Below, in pieces: positions 26,488 through 37,515 of a DNA stretch of 64,000 bases. The notes under the pieces were generated by a model. That model saw nothing but the letters and a program-made list of their open reading frames with translations, made no database searches and was not told the DNA's origin. Within the stretch, counting starts at the first letter, position 1. Each line of letters opens with the position of its first letter. Origin of the DNA: Timema cristinae (Eukaryota > Arthropoda > Insecta > Phasmatodea > Timematidae); the NCBI GenBank assembly GCA_039000515.1, contig JBCFYV010000001.1, positions 12,377,928 through 12,441,927 on the forward strand. The letters are read 5' to 3'. A program made the translations under genes and the position numbers.

Positions 26488-26879
26488 ATGCCATACACAC
26501 CCGGACTCAGCAAAATGCTCTTACAGTGTATTAATCTCCTGCTTCCATCCTCCTCGCCTTGTACTAACCCACTGCCAGCCGTGCTATTGTTCCTTCAATA
26601 ATGCACAAGTCCCAGCTCTGTAGCTAATAGCAGGAAGGATTAGAAGGATTATTAAAAGGCTACTTGCATAGTCCCACATCATTGCTAAAAACGTAATCCT
26701 TTCCAACCGTTAAGGTTCCCATCCTCTCTCTTATCTGCGAGTAATATAAATGCGTGAAAATCAAGGGGGTGGTAGAATAAACCGGTACCAGGAAAAAGGG
26801 GGAGGAGGTAGAGCTATTTTAAAATACACAATACAATCAACCGGTCCCTGCCTTAAGGTCGAGAGCACTATTCTAGTCA
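26488..26879. other. Short unique interval
   Basis: Between the minisatellite and the 66-bp repeat. It contains purine-rich AAAAAGGGGGAGGAGG near 26,800. No gene recognised. Confidence 0.4.
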
Positions 26880-27215
26880 ACTTGAACTCGCTGGTAGGGG
26901 TAGCTCAGATCATAATGGAGCTATTTTATGTTGAAGAGCCACCCTTAAACTGTCTGATAGGGGTAGTTCTGGTCATATTAGGGTTAGTCTCCGTAGGAAC
27001 AGAACCACCCTTAAACTGTCTTAGGGGTAGCTCTGTTAATAAGGGAGTTCGTTTATGTTGGAACAGAACCACCCTTAACCTTTCTGATAGTGGTGGCTCT
27101 GATGATAATAGAGCTAGTTTATGGTGGAACAGAACCACCCTTAAACTCGATGATAGGGGTAGCTCTCTCATCATTGTGGAGCTAGTCTGCGTTGTAACAG
27201 AACCATTCTCTAATT
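26880..27215. repeat. ~66-bp tandem repeat, about 5 copies
   Basis: CCACCCTTAAAC recurs near 26,939, 27,005, 27,069 and 27,135, alternating with variants of GATAGGGGTAGCTCTG and GGAGCTAGTTTATG. Copies are moderately diverged. Open frames across it on both strands (183 and 82 codons) follow the repeat period and are not supported as genes. Confidence 0.85.
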
Positions 27216-27547
27216 TACCCCCAGGTTTTCACACATTACTATTTTTGACAAAAAACATAATTCTATTAAATATTATGATTACAATATTGAAAGAAAAATA
27301 AGAAAGAAAACAATTTATTATTTTATATCAATTTAATTTTTTTTTAAAGACACTTTTGAATGAGTCTTGTTTATAAATTTTGACGCTTTTTTTTCAGATT
27401 TATATCAGATGTCCTATTTAAAAAAATGAAATTTATGTTACACAATAATAATAATAAATTGAGATATGTATATTTGTCATCAATATAAAACACAGCATAA
27501 CGTGCGCCATATCTTAACCACCCTTCCGTGTTTACCGCATATTTACA

Positions 27548-27690
27548 CTCGTTAGGTAGGGAGAATTAAGGTATAATTCGGAGAAAATATACCTTCATTT
27601 GCGTGGAGGGAGTGTGTGAAACCAAATTATGCCTAATCGGAATTTCAACCCTGGCCACCTTGTTATACTTACAAACCACGACGGCATTGA
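27548..27690 (-). mobile_element. Degenerate SINE family B
   Basis: Minus-strand copy with the body motif matching CTTCATTTGCGTGGAGGGAG and a weak box B (GGGTTGAAATTCC). The shared tail is mostly lost. Confidence 0.5.
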
Positions 27691-27799
27691 CAATTTTCAA
27701 TGATTAAATATTAGATTAGAATTCGAATCTAAAATTTCCTGAAGCATGATATTAAATTTGAGCCAGCAAGTCAAGACTAAGATTATATTCTAAGTTTAA

Positions 27800-28080
27800 A
27801 AGTGTGACGCCTTAGCTTTGTCGGTAGTGTGTTTGTATGAGTTGATTCCTGATATGGCCGAAAAATGTGCGTTTCCCCCTTTTATAGTGATGAATTAACG
27901 GCAGGGGGGCTGGATGTTGTGTGTGTACTAGATTTAGGAGAGTTTAAATGTCTTATATGCTGATATAATCAGTCTGTTTAGGTAGGCTACCTCAAATAGA
28001 TAAAAATAATTAAAATCTAAGATCATCACAGGTTTAATAAACCCCTACACTTAGGCCTGCACTGAAATAAATAAATAAAA
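27800..28080 (+). mobile_element. SINE-like element, family C
   Basis: It shares with 29,165-29,410 the segments TATGGCCGAAAA, GGGGGCTGG-TGTTGTGTGT, TAGATTTA and TGCTGATATAATCAGTC. The 5' part TTAGCTTTGTCGGTAGTGTG and GAGTTGATTCCTGATATGG resembles a worn tRNA-like head. The 3' end is AAATAAATAAATAAAAA. Its body and tail differ from families A and B. Confidence 0.6.
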
Positions 28081-28097
28081 ATGATAGTGTGACCCGC

Positions 28098-28316
28098 TTC
28101 GGTGGTCTAATGACTCGACGCGTCATCCTCACACTAGACTAGACTTCAGATGACCTAGTCGGGTGTACTGAGGGTCTTCTGTCCTAAATGTTTTCCACTC
28201 TCCCTCCAGGAAATTGTGGGCACACTTCCTCCAAATTAAACTTTCTCATTTCTGACACATTATCGTAATTAGTACACATGCAAATAACTTGGACGGGTGG
28301 TAAGACGCGGCGATAG
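28098..28316 (+). mobile_element. SINE family B
   Basis: Begins near CGGTGGTCTAATGACTCGAC (box-A-like), followed by GTCGGGTGTACTGAGGGT, TGTTTTCCACTCTCCCTCCA, ATTATCGTAATTAGTACA and the tail GGACGGGTGGTAAGACGCGG. The box B region has been lost or altered. No clear target-site duplication seen. Confidence 0.75.
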
Positions 28317-29160
28317 AATTAAAGTGAGCGAGATTTCCCGTATTTTTGTGATAATGTGAGGAGCGGCATGTAGTATGAAGGGAGATCTGTTGCTCGTTGT
28401 TATCTCCGATACACCCGCAATGGATGCTGGGAGGAAGAGAACAATACCATCCAAAGAGAGGGCCATCGTAAGCCTCTTGACTCCCAAGGAAATACCTATT
28501 ACCTCTCTTTTATTTTCCCGGGCCGGCCTCATTTTCTTCTGATAGTCGCCTATTTCCATTTTCCCAGCGGGGAGATTATATTACCTTACATTTCCTCCTG
28601 GATAGGGTTTCAACCCTCCCAAACTTTGACTCGATCCCTTGGAGAGAGAAATATTGTGATTGTCATCAATAAAATCGAAACAAGATTTTGATAAATGTCT
28701 TAAGTTTAATAGCCCCTGATATCGAAAAAGTGGTTTTCGCATTGCCATCTGTCTGTCTGTCTGTCTGTACCTCGGAATAAAGCCGAAAAAATTTTACCAT
28801 AGGGTTGAAACTTGATATTTAGGGTTTTCATAGATTTTAAATTAGAGATATCTAACCCTAAAATTAAAGGTAGTTTACTGAAAGGCAAAAAGAATTGATT
28901 GATTTTCTCTAAATCCACTTACGATTTTAATTAAGTTTTGAATTTAGGTATTGTTTAACATTATAAACTTAATGACAATATAATTTTTTCATGAAAATGA
29001 CATTGAGAGTACTTTACATAAGTGTCGACTTAGATTTCTAATTTTGATCATATCTCCGTGATTATTTGAGATGCGAATTTGGAAAATATTTTTCATGAAC
29101 CAAACCGTTTCTGAGCTATAAGCAAATAATTAAAAAAAAAAAAAATCAGGACTAGATTGT
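28317..29160. other. Unique DNA with a CTGT microsatellite
   Basis: A (CTGT)n tract lies at about 28,746-28,769. A 96-codon minus-strand frame (28,269-28,559) overlaps the SINE tail and has no recognisable domain. No gene is supported. Confidence 0.5.
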
Positions 29161-29164
29161 TAAA

Positions 29165-29410
29165 TGGTCTTTGGTGGACTGATATGTCCCTCTTTTCTCA
29201 GTCAGCAGCGTGTATGGCTAATGAGCTAAGGGTCCTTGGTTCAATTCCCGGTATGGCCGAAAATTATATTATCGATGAAATGTGGATTTCCCGTTTCATA
29301 TTGATGAATGGGGGCTGGTTGTTGTGTGTTTGTTGTAGATTTAAATTAGTTTATTATTCGTGTGCTGATATAATCAGTCGGTTCAGAAAAAGAGCGTTAA
29401 CTAAAACAAA
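29165..29410 (+). mobile_element. SINE family C copy
   Basis: Box-B-like GGTTCAATTCCCGGTATGG near 29,239, preceded by a box-A-like ATGGCTAATGAGCTAAGG. It is followed by the segments shared with 27,800-28,080 (GGGGGCTGGTTGTTGTGTGT and GTGCTGATATAATCAGTCGG) and an AAAACAAACAAAAAA end. The head is better preserved than in the other copy, which supports a tRNA origin. Confidence 0.65.
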
Positions 29411-29714
29411 CAAAAAATGTCCTGTGTTAGCGAAGGTTTTCACCCCCCACCCCCCAGAATATAACATATTTGATCGAAGGACAGATTTTGTATATAATTC
29501 GGTGGTATGTAGATTTTTTGTCGCTCTTTGGGAACGGAATGTTACCCAGGGTTTATCTTAGAGGCTGTCTACACGTATCCGCCATGTGATTACGTCATGG
29601 TAGTGATTATGAAGGTGTGGAGCCGGCGGGAGTCTTAACGTTAACTTAAACATGATATATAGAACCCTGTTGATCGTTGAGATAATTCCCTTTCAGGAAA
29701 AATACCCAAAGTAT

Positions 29715-30225
29715 AGGTCCATAGGGTAATCAGTCAAGGTAAGACTGCTACCTTGCTTGGTTTCATTATGGTACAGCTTATAAGATTGGACCATAGTGTA
29801 ATTAGTCAAGGTAAGACTGCTATATTGCTTATTCCTACTATGGTGTAGCTTTTAAGATAGGGCCATAGTGTAATCAGTCAAGGTAAGACATACATTGCTT
29901 GGTTAACAGAGAATGTGTTGCGTCTATCCTGAAAGGTGCAGTCCAATATTCACAGGAAGAACCTTATCTGACAGCTAGAAAAGTTACTAGATTAACATCC
30001 ACGTAGTCATAAGTCAAGTCATGTGATCTACAGCTGTCACTTTTGATAGATATTATTAATATACATAAAATAACAATACTATTATAGTCAAATGTTATCG
30101 ATGTTGACCGTAATAAAATGTACTTGTTTTCTCTAGCAGTTTCTTGCTACCAAAATTGTACTATATTAGTCTTACCGCGACTAATTCCACTATATTTTAA
30201 GCTGCACTATAGTGGAACCAGAGAT
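29715..30225. repeat. ~73-bp tandem repeat with an inverted terminal copy
   Basis: Three direct units carry ATAGTGTAATCAGTCAAGG then TAAGACTG, starting near 29,719, 29,788 and 29,861. At 30,160-30,220 the same unit is present in reverse complement (CTTACCGCGACTAATTCCAC then TTTTAAGCTGCACTATAGTGG). Three direct copies at one end and one inverted at the other suggest a small element with terminal inverted repeats, about 0.5 kb long, whose left end has expanded. No coding capacity. Confidence 0.6.
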
Positions 30226-30450
30226 CGGTCGCTTGTCAGGGCCGTTTTAAGAAAATGTATGGACTAAATAAAAAAAATGTTAGCCCCCTCCTCCCCTTTG
30301 CATGGCAGTTTTTCAATTTTAGCACTAAACCGTTATAATATATTATTATATATTACTCGGTACTAATTTTATTTAATAATTTCTCATGTTTTATAGAATA
30401 TTGATCAACCCATCAAATGACTGTACTCTATCAAATGAAAATAATCAAAC

Positions 30451-30745
30451 GGTGACCTGGTGGTCTAGGGGTAAGGTGTCGGACTTCTGTGTTTGAGGTC
30501 CGGGGTTCAATCCTCGGTGCCAGCACAAATTTATCTGATTACCAAACCCTTCCTTCACCTCTGACAAGACATGTATTAATCACAACTTGTGAATGTGGGG
30601 AATGCCAGGACTCCACCGTGGTTCGGATCCCACGTTAAACTGTAGGTCCTCCATTTCATCTCACAATCACCCTACCATTACACATTAGCTTAAGTGCGTA
30701 TAACTAACCCAAATGGGTAGTAATACGGGGGTGTTAATAGTAATA
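30451..30745 (+). mobile_element. SINE family A, full length
   Basis: Same head as the copy at 16,993: box A TGGTCTAGGGG (30,461-30,471) and box B GGTTCAATCC (30,504-30,513). Body and tail are complete, with a small insertion (ATAACTAACCCAAATGGG in place of ATAACCCGAACGGG). A 10-bp target-site duplication, ATAATCAAAC, is at 30,441-30,450 and 30,746-30,755. Together the two full copies give a length near 290 bp. Confidence 0.93.
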
Positions 30746-31195
30746 ATAATCAAACAATCAAACCAATTATGTTAACGAAAGAAAATTCCTCTATGCAACA
30801 TTACAGTGTTAGTTTCCTGTAAACCGACTGTGGTACCACAATTGTACTGCGGCACATTACTCGAGTAACGCAAATTTGAGGTTTTTAGGAATCTGGAATG
30901 AAATCCTATCACTAAATGAATATTTATTGCGGTTAATTATCTGCACACTATTTGATGCGAAATTTAGAATAATAACTGTAATTCAATTCAATACTTGTCG
31001 GGGGAAATTTGGCCCCCTGGAATGTGAGGCCCGAGGCGATTGTCCCCCTAACCCCCTAGACGTGGCCCTGGCTCTTGTTGGCGAGTCCAATAACACATAC
31101 TTCACTTAATGTGACTGTCCTGCTGACACGCACGACATTTGCAGAGTAGGGGCCTATGTGATGTTTTAACCTAATGATGTTCCTGTTGCCCGCAG

Positions 31196-31252
31196 CGCTG
31201 TTGTCGATCTCTTGCGGGCCAATCTTGTATCACCTGTGGGACTGTATCAAAG
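31196..31252 (+). CDS. Candidate internal exon, unidentified gene
   Basis: A 57-bp exon candidate. The acceptor is strong: a CTAAT branch-point-like motif about 25 bp upstream, a pyrimidine tract and CCCGCAG. The donor is AAG|GTAAAA. In phase 0 it reads 19 codons, RCCRSLAGQSCITCGTVSK, without a stop, and joins in frame to the candidate exon at 31,600 across a 347-bp intron. The cysteine cluster could be a membrane-proximal segment, but that is a guess. The protein is not recognised and the upstream exons were not found. The sequence is far less AT-rich than its surroundings. Confidence 0.45.
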
Positions 31253-31599
31253 GTAAAACGCCTCTTCATCCCCCTGATAGATAGACGGGGATGTTGAGCT
31301 TGGCTTTTATTGGCGACTTGGGTTGGATTTGATTTATTTGCTTGGCTTTCCTTGGTCTTAGACCAATGACACCTCCCCTTGTACCATCACCAAGACGTGA
31401 TACCACTTCTGCATGGAAACGTTGCCATATCCCCATTGAGTTCGAGTGCAGGGATGGTATTATTGTGGTTATTAGTGTGGTCTGTATGTCTGTATATGTG
31501 TGTGTGTTAACCTAGGAGTTGTGAGTTTGTAGACTCATCTTTGTGAGCAATCTAGGTTGTAGACTATCATCAATGTTTATTTAGTCCCTACTTCTCCAG

Positions 31600-31827
31600 T
31601 TGGGCTATTACGAATCTGGGGACACTATACTTCTGCATTCAAACCACGTGAATACTACATACCTACTCCCCCAGGACTCGAACCAAACACTCTCAGATTT
31701 GACGGTGCTGTATGCCACTGAAAATGGTGACTCACTGGAGGAAGAGGTTGTGGTTCCTACTCTCGTGCAACGCAGCCAATTAAACAACGTGGATGGTTTA
31801 GAACAAACAGAGACGTCTGTGCATTGA
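31600..31827 (+). CDS. Candidate terminal exon, unidentified gene
   Basis: The acceptor CCCTACTTCTCCAG precedes 31,600. From there 75 codons stay open to a TGA at 31,825-31,827. The peptide begins LGYYESGDTILLHSNHVN and ends GLEQTETSVH. It is rich in Thr, Ser, Glu and Asn, with an acidic SLEEE stretch, no membrane span and balanced codon use, which suits a cytoplasmic C-terminal tail. A polyadenylation signal follows about 150 bp after the stop. I do not recognise the family. It could be a gene nested in a dystrophin intron, the end of an upstream neighbour, or a chance open frame; the joined splice sites and poly(A) signal favour a real gene end. Confidence 0.5.
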   Translation: MGYYESGDTILLHSNHVNTTYLLPQDSNQTLSDLTVLYATENGDSLEEEVVVPTLVQRSQLNNVDGLEQTETSVH

Positions 31828-31978
31828 TTTTTTTCCATCCCGAATTGGTTTGCTCCAGCCATAAAATTATCCACAAACATTTGTTTACTGTACTGACTCT
31901 ATTTTTACAGGCCTTCGTGAAATGTGTGGTAATTTTCTTCTTCATTTGCTTTGGGGAAATTTTCCATTGATTTTGGCA

Positions 31979-31984
31979 AATAAA
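31979..31984 (+). promoter_or_regulatory. Polyadenylation signal AATAAA
   Basis: A canonical AATAAA lies 152 bp after the stop codon of the candidate exon at 31,600-31,827. It is the expected distance for a short 3' UTR, though AATAAA is frequent in AT-rich DNA. Confidence 0.4.
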
Positions 31985-32440
31985 CATAACCTCTTAATTT
32001 GTGTAAAAACCTGACGTGATAGTAAAAAATGGAAGTCATTTCAAGAATCAGCATAAAAAAATAGATTCAAGAACACTTACTTTCGAGAAATCATCCTGAG
32101 AAAAAATTCAAAAATGCAGACTAGTGTTATGGATGTTTGAAAACGATTTTTTTTTAAAATCCAATACGTGTTGATATTTTCCGCGGTGGAGTCATCAGTC
32201 ATGTTGTGTGGATCTTGAACGTTCCCACCATTGCCCCTGGAACCAGAAGAACCGGAACCTCACTGGTCACCGCTCCAAGGCATGTGTGTTCCCGACCATT
32301 CGCATGCTACTAACTATGTGCTGAATGTGTGATAGTTTATATCACGAGACTCAGCCGTGAGTTCGGGTCAGCTTTTATGTCTAAAAACACGTATGGCTCA
32401 AATATAAATAAAACAGATACGTTTAGTTTAATTTTCTACA

Positions 32441-35062
32441 CCATCATCATCATCATCATCACCGGTCTCCAGCCTGTGGCTAGGCCAGTTTAGTAAAATT
32501 CCTCCATCCTCCACTTTCTTTCCACCATACTTCCTCTTTTAATTGCTTCCATTCTTCTCCTCTCACTTGCACACTTATTGCTTGTTATTTGCTCCTTCCA
32601 GCAGGGCTATTATGACCACGACGCAAAACGAATTTGCGACCGTTAGCAGAGAGACGCTAGACTTTGCGTCAAAAGTTATTATGGCCGACCACTTTGCGAA
32701 AGCAAAGTCCTTGCGAGCGCAAATATTTCTCTAGTAGAGTGACGCTAAGTTGCGCAGACATTTTACTTGTCCTTTGGTTTGCGTTACGAGGTTATGTTTG
32801 CTAGTTTTTGTAATTTATTACGTGTTTTGTGTTACGTTATTTAAACTTGCCATCTCATTAGCCCAATATATTACCTCAAAACTTTTTGTGTGTGTTTCAC
32901 AAAATCTAAATTTAAATAGGCCTAAATCATAATTTAGGCCAAGAGTGGGGATAGTACACTTACACTGAATGTATTTTATTTGAAACACAACATTATCAAA
33001 ATGCATTACTATTCACCATCAATACACTGATAATTCAGGTGATAAAATATGTTTAAGATGTCTCAACAAAACTTTAATGATGTAATCATATTTAAACTGA
33101 ATCATACATACAGTAGTAATTACTATCCACATTAATATGAGTTGTAGGCCTATGAAATATTGCAGCCAAGACTGGATATAACTAAGTAGGCCCTAGCTTA
33201 ATATTTGCATGCGGTTTGGTTTAGGCCTAAATTTTAATCATAAAAGGTTTACTAAAGTTATCTGAAACCAATAATTAGTAGTTAAATCTAGTTATAGTGA
33301 CGTGAATAAATTGCAAACAAATCATTATAAAGAAATAAAATTTCCTTATATTCTTAATCACCTAACTAAAGTCTCAATAATTCCATTTAAGTAAAAGATG
33401 CATTTTATTATTTTTAGACATCCAAACCACCCTCTCATTCACTTTTTTTGTTAACTTAGTAGGACGACTGACATTAAGTTGTCGAAAATATTCAGTGTGG
33501 ACACAATTTTTGGAGATCTTGAACGCTTTCATCAACTTTAAGTAATTAGTTTTATTTTCTAAGATCTTAACACCGCATATTTGATTTAATCTCAAACGTG
33601 AGAACCTTTTTAACACTGTAAATTAATAAAATTAGCACAAAGTCGGCTTATATATGTTCAGGAGGAGTACTGTATAGATAGGAAGTTTTCTTTATCAAAC
33701 CTCAACTCAATCAAACAATAAAATATTTAAAAACACCTTACTGTAGGCCTATATCTTTGAACGTTCAATTTTTGGCTTGACAAAATCGAGGAGGTTTTAA
33801 AATAGGCCTACCAAGAAAGCCAATATACAAAATATTAATATACTGTTTGTTAAAATTTGTTTTTGAAAAGAAAGTTTTATAAGGCATATATATTTTTTTA
33901 TTATAAATTAAAGTCATTTTAAATTAAAATAGGCCTAAATATAAGAAGTCTACATTATAAACTGTTGAAATTATTTTTAATTAATATAATAAAACATACT
34001 TGTTCCACTATCAACATGAATATATGAAGAATAAAGTATTGGGTCATAAAGGATACATCTTACAAAAACATTATTTCTTTATTAGCCAACTTCTCATACT
34101 AATTTATTCATTTCCCCATGTGACATTACTATTTTAATGCATAGCTCACATGTTTTTTGACTACACTATGTTATGTGTATTTAATAATTTAGGCCTAGTA
34201 TTTTTTCTTTTCAAATCGTAAGCAAACAAAATTATGCAAGTGATTTATTAAATTAAGCTAGGTTAAATCGTACTTGCAAATAATGTGACTTGTGATCAGC
34301 TGTTTGGGAAAATAAAAATAAATGAATAATGTTCAGTCATGAACACCAGCATTCTTGAAATAAATGTACCTAATTTATAGCCTCTAACTTCTTAAAAGGC
34401 AATATTCTTTGGAAAAAGTTGCCAACTGTTGACGCAAACTGATTTTATTCTGTGCGTTAACGCTAGAAGCAAAGTCGAAGCTAAAACTAGCGGACGATAC
34501 AAAGTGTGGTGGTCATAATAACACAGACGCTATCTTTTCTTCGAAAGTGAAGCTAACTAGCGGTAGCAACTAACTTTGCGTCGAATGGTCATAATAGCCC
34601 TGCTGGCAGTCTTTTTCCTACATACTTCATTTCCATAATTTTCTTTGGCATCCTCCCTTTTTTCCATCCTCAATACATATCCATACCATCTCATCATTGC
34701 TTCCTCTACTATCTCATGTACTCCTACTCTCTCCCAGATAACTTCATTCCTAAACTTGTTTCTCCTCGAGGCAGCTAACATTCTCCTCCACTTTCCTGGT
34801 CTCTCTTACATTCACTGTCTGTTTCTTCTGCGTATGTGACATTGGGTACAAAGTACGCCCTGTGCAATACTTCATTACACTTCAAGGGCACTTCTCTTCT
34901 CCATAGCAGGTCTCTTACACACACCTATACAACCACTCTCCCTGCTGTCCTCTTCTCATTAATCCTCTCTATTTCTACCTTTCTCCTCAATCACTCTTCC
35001 AAGATATTTTACGTTTTGTACTTATCTCAGCTCTACTCCATCCAACTTTATAGCTTTACTAT
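32441..35062 (-). mobile_element. LINE 3' fragment, split by a DNA transposon
   Basis: Read on the minus strand, the right piece (35,062 to about 34,607) carries the end of a reverse-transcriptase open frame, including VHEIVEEAMMRWYGYVLRME (about 34,640-34,720), a sequence type typical of the region after the RT domain in insect non-LTR elements. The left piece (about 32,597 to 32,441) is the 3' UTR and ends in a (ATG)n tail, seen as CATCATCATCATCATCATC at 32,443-32,461. The same sequence, uninterrupted, occurs at 36,960-37,515, which shows that the two pieces were once joined. The clade is not determined; an RTE-like affinity is possible from the (ATG)n end. Confidence 0.8.
32602..34602. mobile_element. 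2.0 kb non-autonomous DNA transposon
   Basis: Terminal inverted repeats CAGGGCTATTATGACCA at 32,602 and, inverted, at the right end (GGTCATAATAGCCCTG ending 34,602). The match may extend four bases outward (CCAG/CTGG), so the edges are uncertain by 1-4 bp and no target-site duplication is clear. A second TTATTATGRCC box lies about 85-100 bp inside each end, in the same inverted sense, together with GACGCAAA motifs, giving imperfect repeats over 100 bp. The interior is very AT-rich, with no open frame over 80 codons, and holds several copies of AGGCCTA. Superfamily not assigned: CAGGG ends occur in several. It interrupts the LINE at 32,441-35,062. Confidence 0.85.
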
Positions 35063-36559
35063 TATTGATTCATCCCAACTTGAGATCGGAAGTAAACAAG
35101 CATTCCCATATCACTACGCGAAGGACATACATGATTGGTGGAACACCAGTGCAATATTTTTAACAGGTGCGACCATGTATAGTCAGTATCATAAAAAAGT
35201 AAGTCACTACGAATTTTTGAATTTTCTAATACTTTTAAATGTCCTGTATTCTGTTTAACAAAACTCAGGCCAGACTTAGAAAACGCCATAGATATACGGG
35301 AATCCCTCAACACCCACAACAGTCACTTTTAACACTGCCGAAATGAAATGTCGACTGACCTTTGCTGACCTGAGGTTAACATATGATAAGGACTGTACAA
35401 TGGGGTCTATCAACGCCGAGTCAGTAAATTGTTGGTACTCGAATAGCCCTTGCAAAACTTAAAGTATAATTTCTAAATCAAATGAAGGGATAATTTTAGT
35501 TGAAATAATTTTATAATCTTATTTTAAAACAAGTTTAATACAAAAAAAAGGTGGGACTAAGGATACCATTGAAGGCCGTTCAGTAGCAAATAAGAGCATA
35601 GACTTCCACGTGGCTTTATTTACATCAGGTCTCAGCTTAGAGTGAATCAATTAAGTCTGCGTCGTCAGCGTCTGGATAGTAGACCACCTGATCGTGGCTG
35701 AGGTTTGCCTCAATGATTCACTTGTCCACCTGTTGTTATTTACCCTCGTTAAACTTTTGTATCGTGAAACGGACAAGTAATTGATGCTGTCCGGCTTGAG
35801 GTGTGCGCTAACCTCTGGCATAGTTTTGTCTTCTTTAGCTCATGCTTGAATCTTACATAAAGGTGGAAATGTACGCATAGGATTCTTTCCCAATAATTTG
35901 TAACAGGGTTGATACACTTTTTACTAACACGTTAGAAAATAAGATGTTTTTAGCAGCCTTGTAGTCACGGTGTATTTAAAGGTTAATAATCTGCTAGCTG
36001 ATGTTTGATTTTATCAAAAAAGTATAGATAGTTTTTTTATATTAGTAATTTTCTTGGTGAGTATGAACTTGGTTGTTCTAAGAGGATAGTAAGACATTGA
36101 ATCTTTTCTGTACTACGTTATTGATACTATTATTTCTTGTAGGTTTGATATCTCTAATTGAGCCGTAAAATGTGGCCATGTTGAAATACAGGTTTGAAAT
36201 GTAACGAAATTGTTTTCTATATTTTATTTTAATTTGCCATCATCTGTTGTATTCATTATTCTTTTTATAAGGAGGGGATTAGGAAGGGATATAATTTACA
36301 TAATATCCTTAAAATGATGGGATGGAATTTAAATTTTTTTAAATGGAAACTGGATTGGAATTTACCAAAACCGAATGAAACGCTCTCATTTGTTAACGAG
36401 CCATGAGTTTAAAAAAGCTCTTAATAGAGGACGTCCTTAAAATAAAAAATACTTATTTATGATATATTACTGTGTAACTGTAGAATCGCTTAAAAAAAGG
36501 TTTTTTTCTGGTGCAATAATTGTGGACATAATTAAAGATTTCAACTTGCCAAGACTTTT
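35063..36559. other. Intergenic or intronic DNA, no gene seen
   Basis: No open frame with recognisable content, no clear repeat. Possibly part of a dystrophin intron. Confidence 0.5.
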
Positions 36560-36784
36560 TAGGCGTCACTCTTGAAATATATTGGACCACTGATGATGGT
36601 GAGATAAGGGTTTGAATCCCAGTTGGGTGTACTGAGTGGTTTTTCCTAAATGGTTTTCCGCTCTCCATCCACGGAAATGCAAGTAAACTTCCTATACGTT
36701 TAACACTTTGCTTCCCTAAAACATTATCTTAATTAGTACAGATATTTGTGTACCCAAAACGGGTAGTAAGACCTGGCGCTAGAC
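36560..36784 (+). mobile_element. SINE family B
   Basis: Box-B-like GGGTTTGAATCCCAGTTGGG near 36,607, then TGTACTGAGTGG, AATGGTTTTCCGCTCTCC, ATTATCTTAATTAGTACA and the shared tail AAAACGGGTAGTAAGACC. The head is worn and the terminal TAA tract is absent. Confidence 0.75.
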
Positions 36785-36959
36785 AATATACTGTAAATAT
36801 AAATGTCCTTATGTTTTCATGGCGCCTCTAGGTAACCATCACAGCACCCTCTTTTAGAACCACAATACGTAGACCATAAACTTTTTCTAAGAAACGTAAT
36901 GCATGCTTATGTTGGGACATGTTCTTAATTTAAATTATATCATGCTTCATCATCGCCCA

Positions 36960-37515
36960 TAGTGTGATAACTCATTATCAATTGTTTCCAGTCTGTGACC
37001 GGGTCAGTTTAATAAAATGCCTCCATCTCCCTCTATTCTTCCATCATTATTCTTCCTTTAATTTCTTTCATTTATTTCCTCTCACACATTTTCTGTTATC
37101 TGCTCCTTACATCTTTTTCTTGACCTTCTTTGTGGTCTTTTTCCTAACCTTTCCATAATTTTCTTTAACATCCTTTCCTTTTCCATCTTCATTATATGAC
37201 CATACCATCTCAGTCTTGCTTCCTCTACCATCTCATGTACTCCATTCTCATCACATGCCCATACCATCTCGTTCTTGCTTCCTATACTATCTCATGTATT
37301 TCTATTGTATCTCCTGTACAACATTTCCTTACACTTCAAGGGGACTTCTCCGTATCAGGCCTCTTACACACCTTTAGAACAACTCTTCCTGCTGTCCTCT
37401 TCTCGTTAGATCCTATTTCCACCTTTCTCCTCAATCACTCTTCCAAGATATTTTATACTCTGTACGTTTCTCAGCTACACTCCATCACACCTTACAGCTT
37501 TACTAGACCTTGTTA
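36960..37515 (-). mobile_element. LINE 3' fragment, second copy
   Basis: Colinear with the two pieces at 32,441-35,062 but uninterrupted. On the minus strand it encodes VHEMVEEARLRWYGHIMKME and LGKRPQRRSRKRCKEQITEN, with a frameshift upstream, and then the 3' UTR with CTGGTCACAGACTGGAAAC-like sequence. It ends about 70 bp before the dystrophin exon at 37,588, so the intron sequence just upstream of that acceptor is transposon-derived. Confidence 0.8.

Noticed and set aside
25101..26513. 470-codon and 351-codon minus-strand open frames
   Set aside because: They lie entirely within the 30-bp minisatellite and encode its translation; period near a multiple of three keeps frames open.
30461..30530. 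tRNA gene
   Set aside because: Same SINE head as at 17,003, with its own target-site duplication.
31608..31987. Minus-strand open frames opposite the candidate exon
   Set aside because: The plus strand has matching splice sites, stop and poly(A) signal; the minus frames look like shadows.
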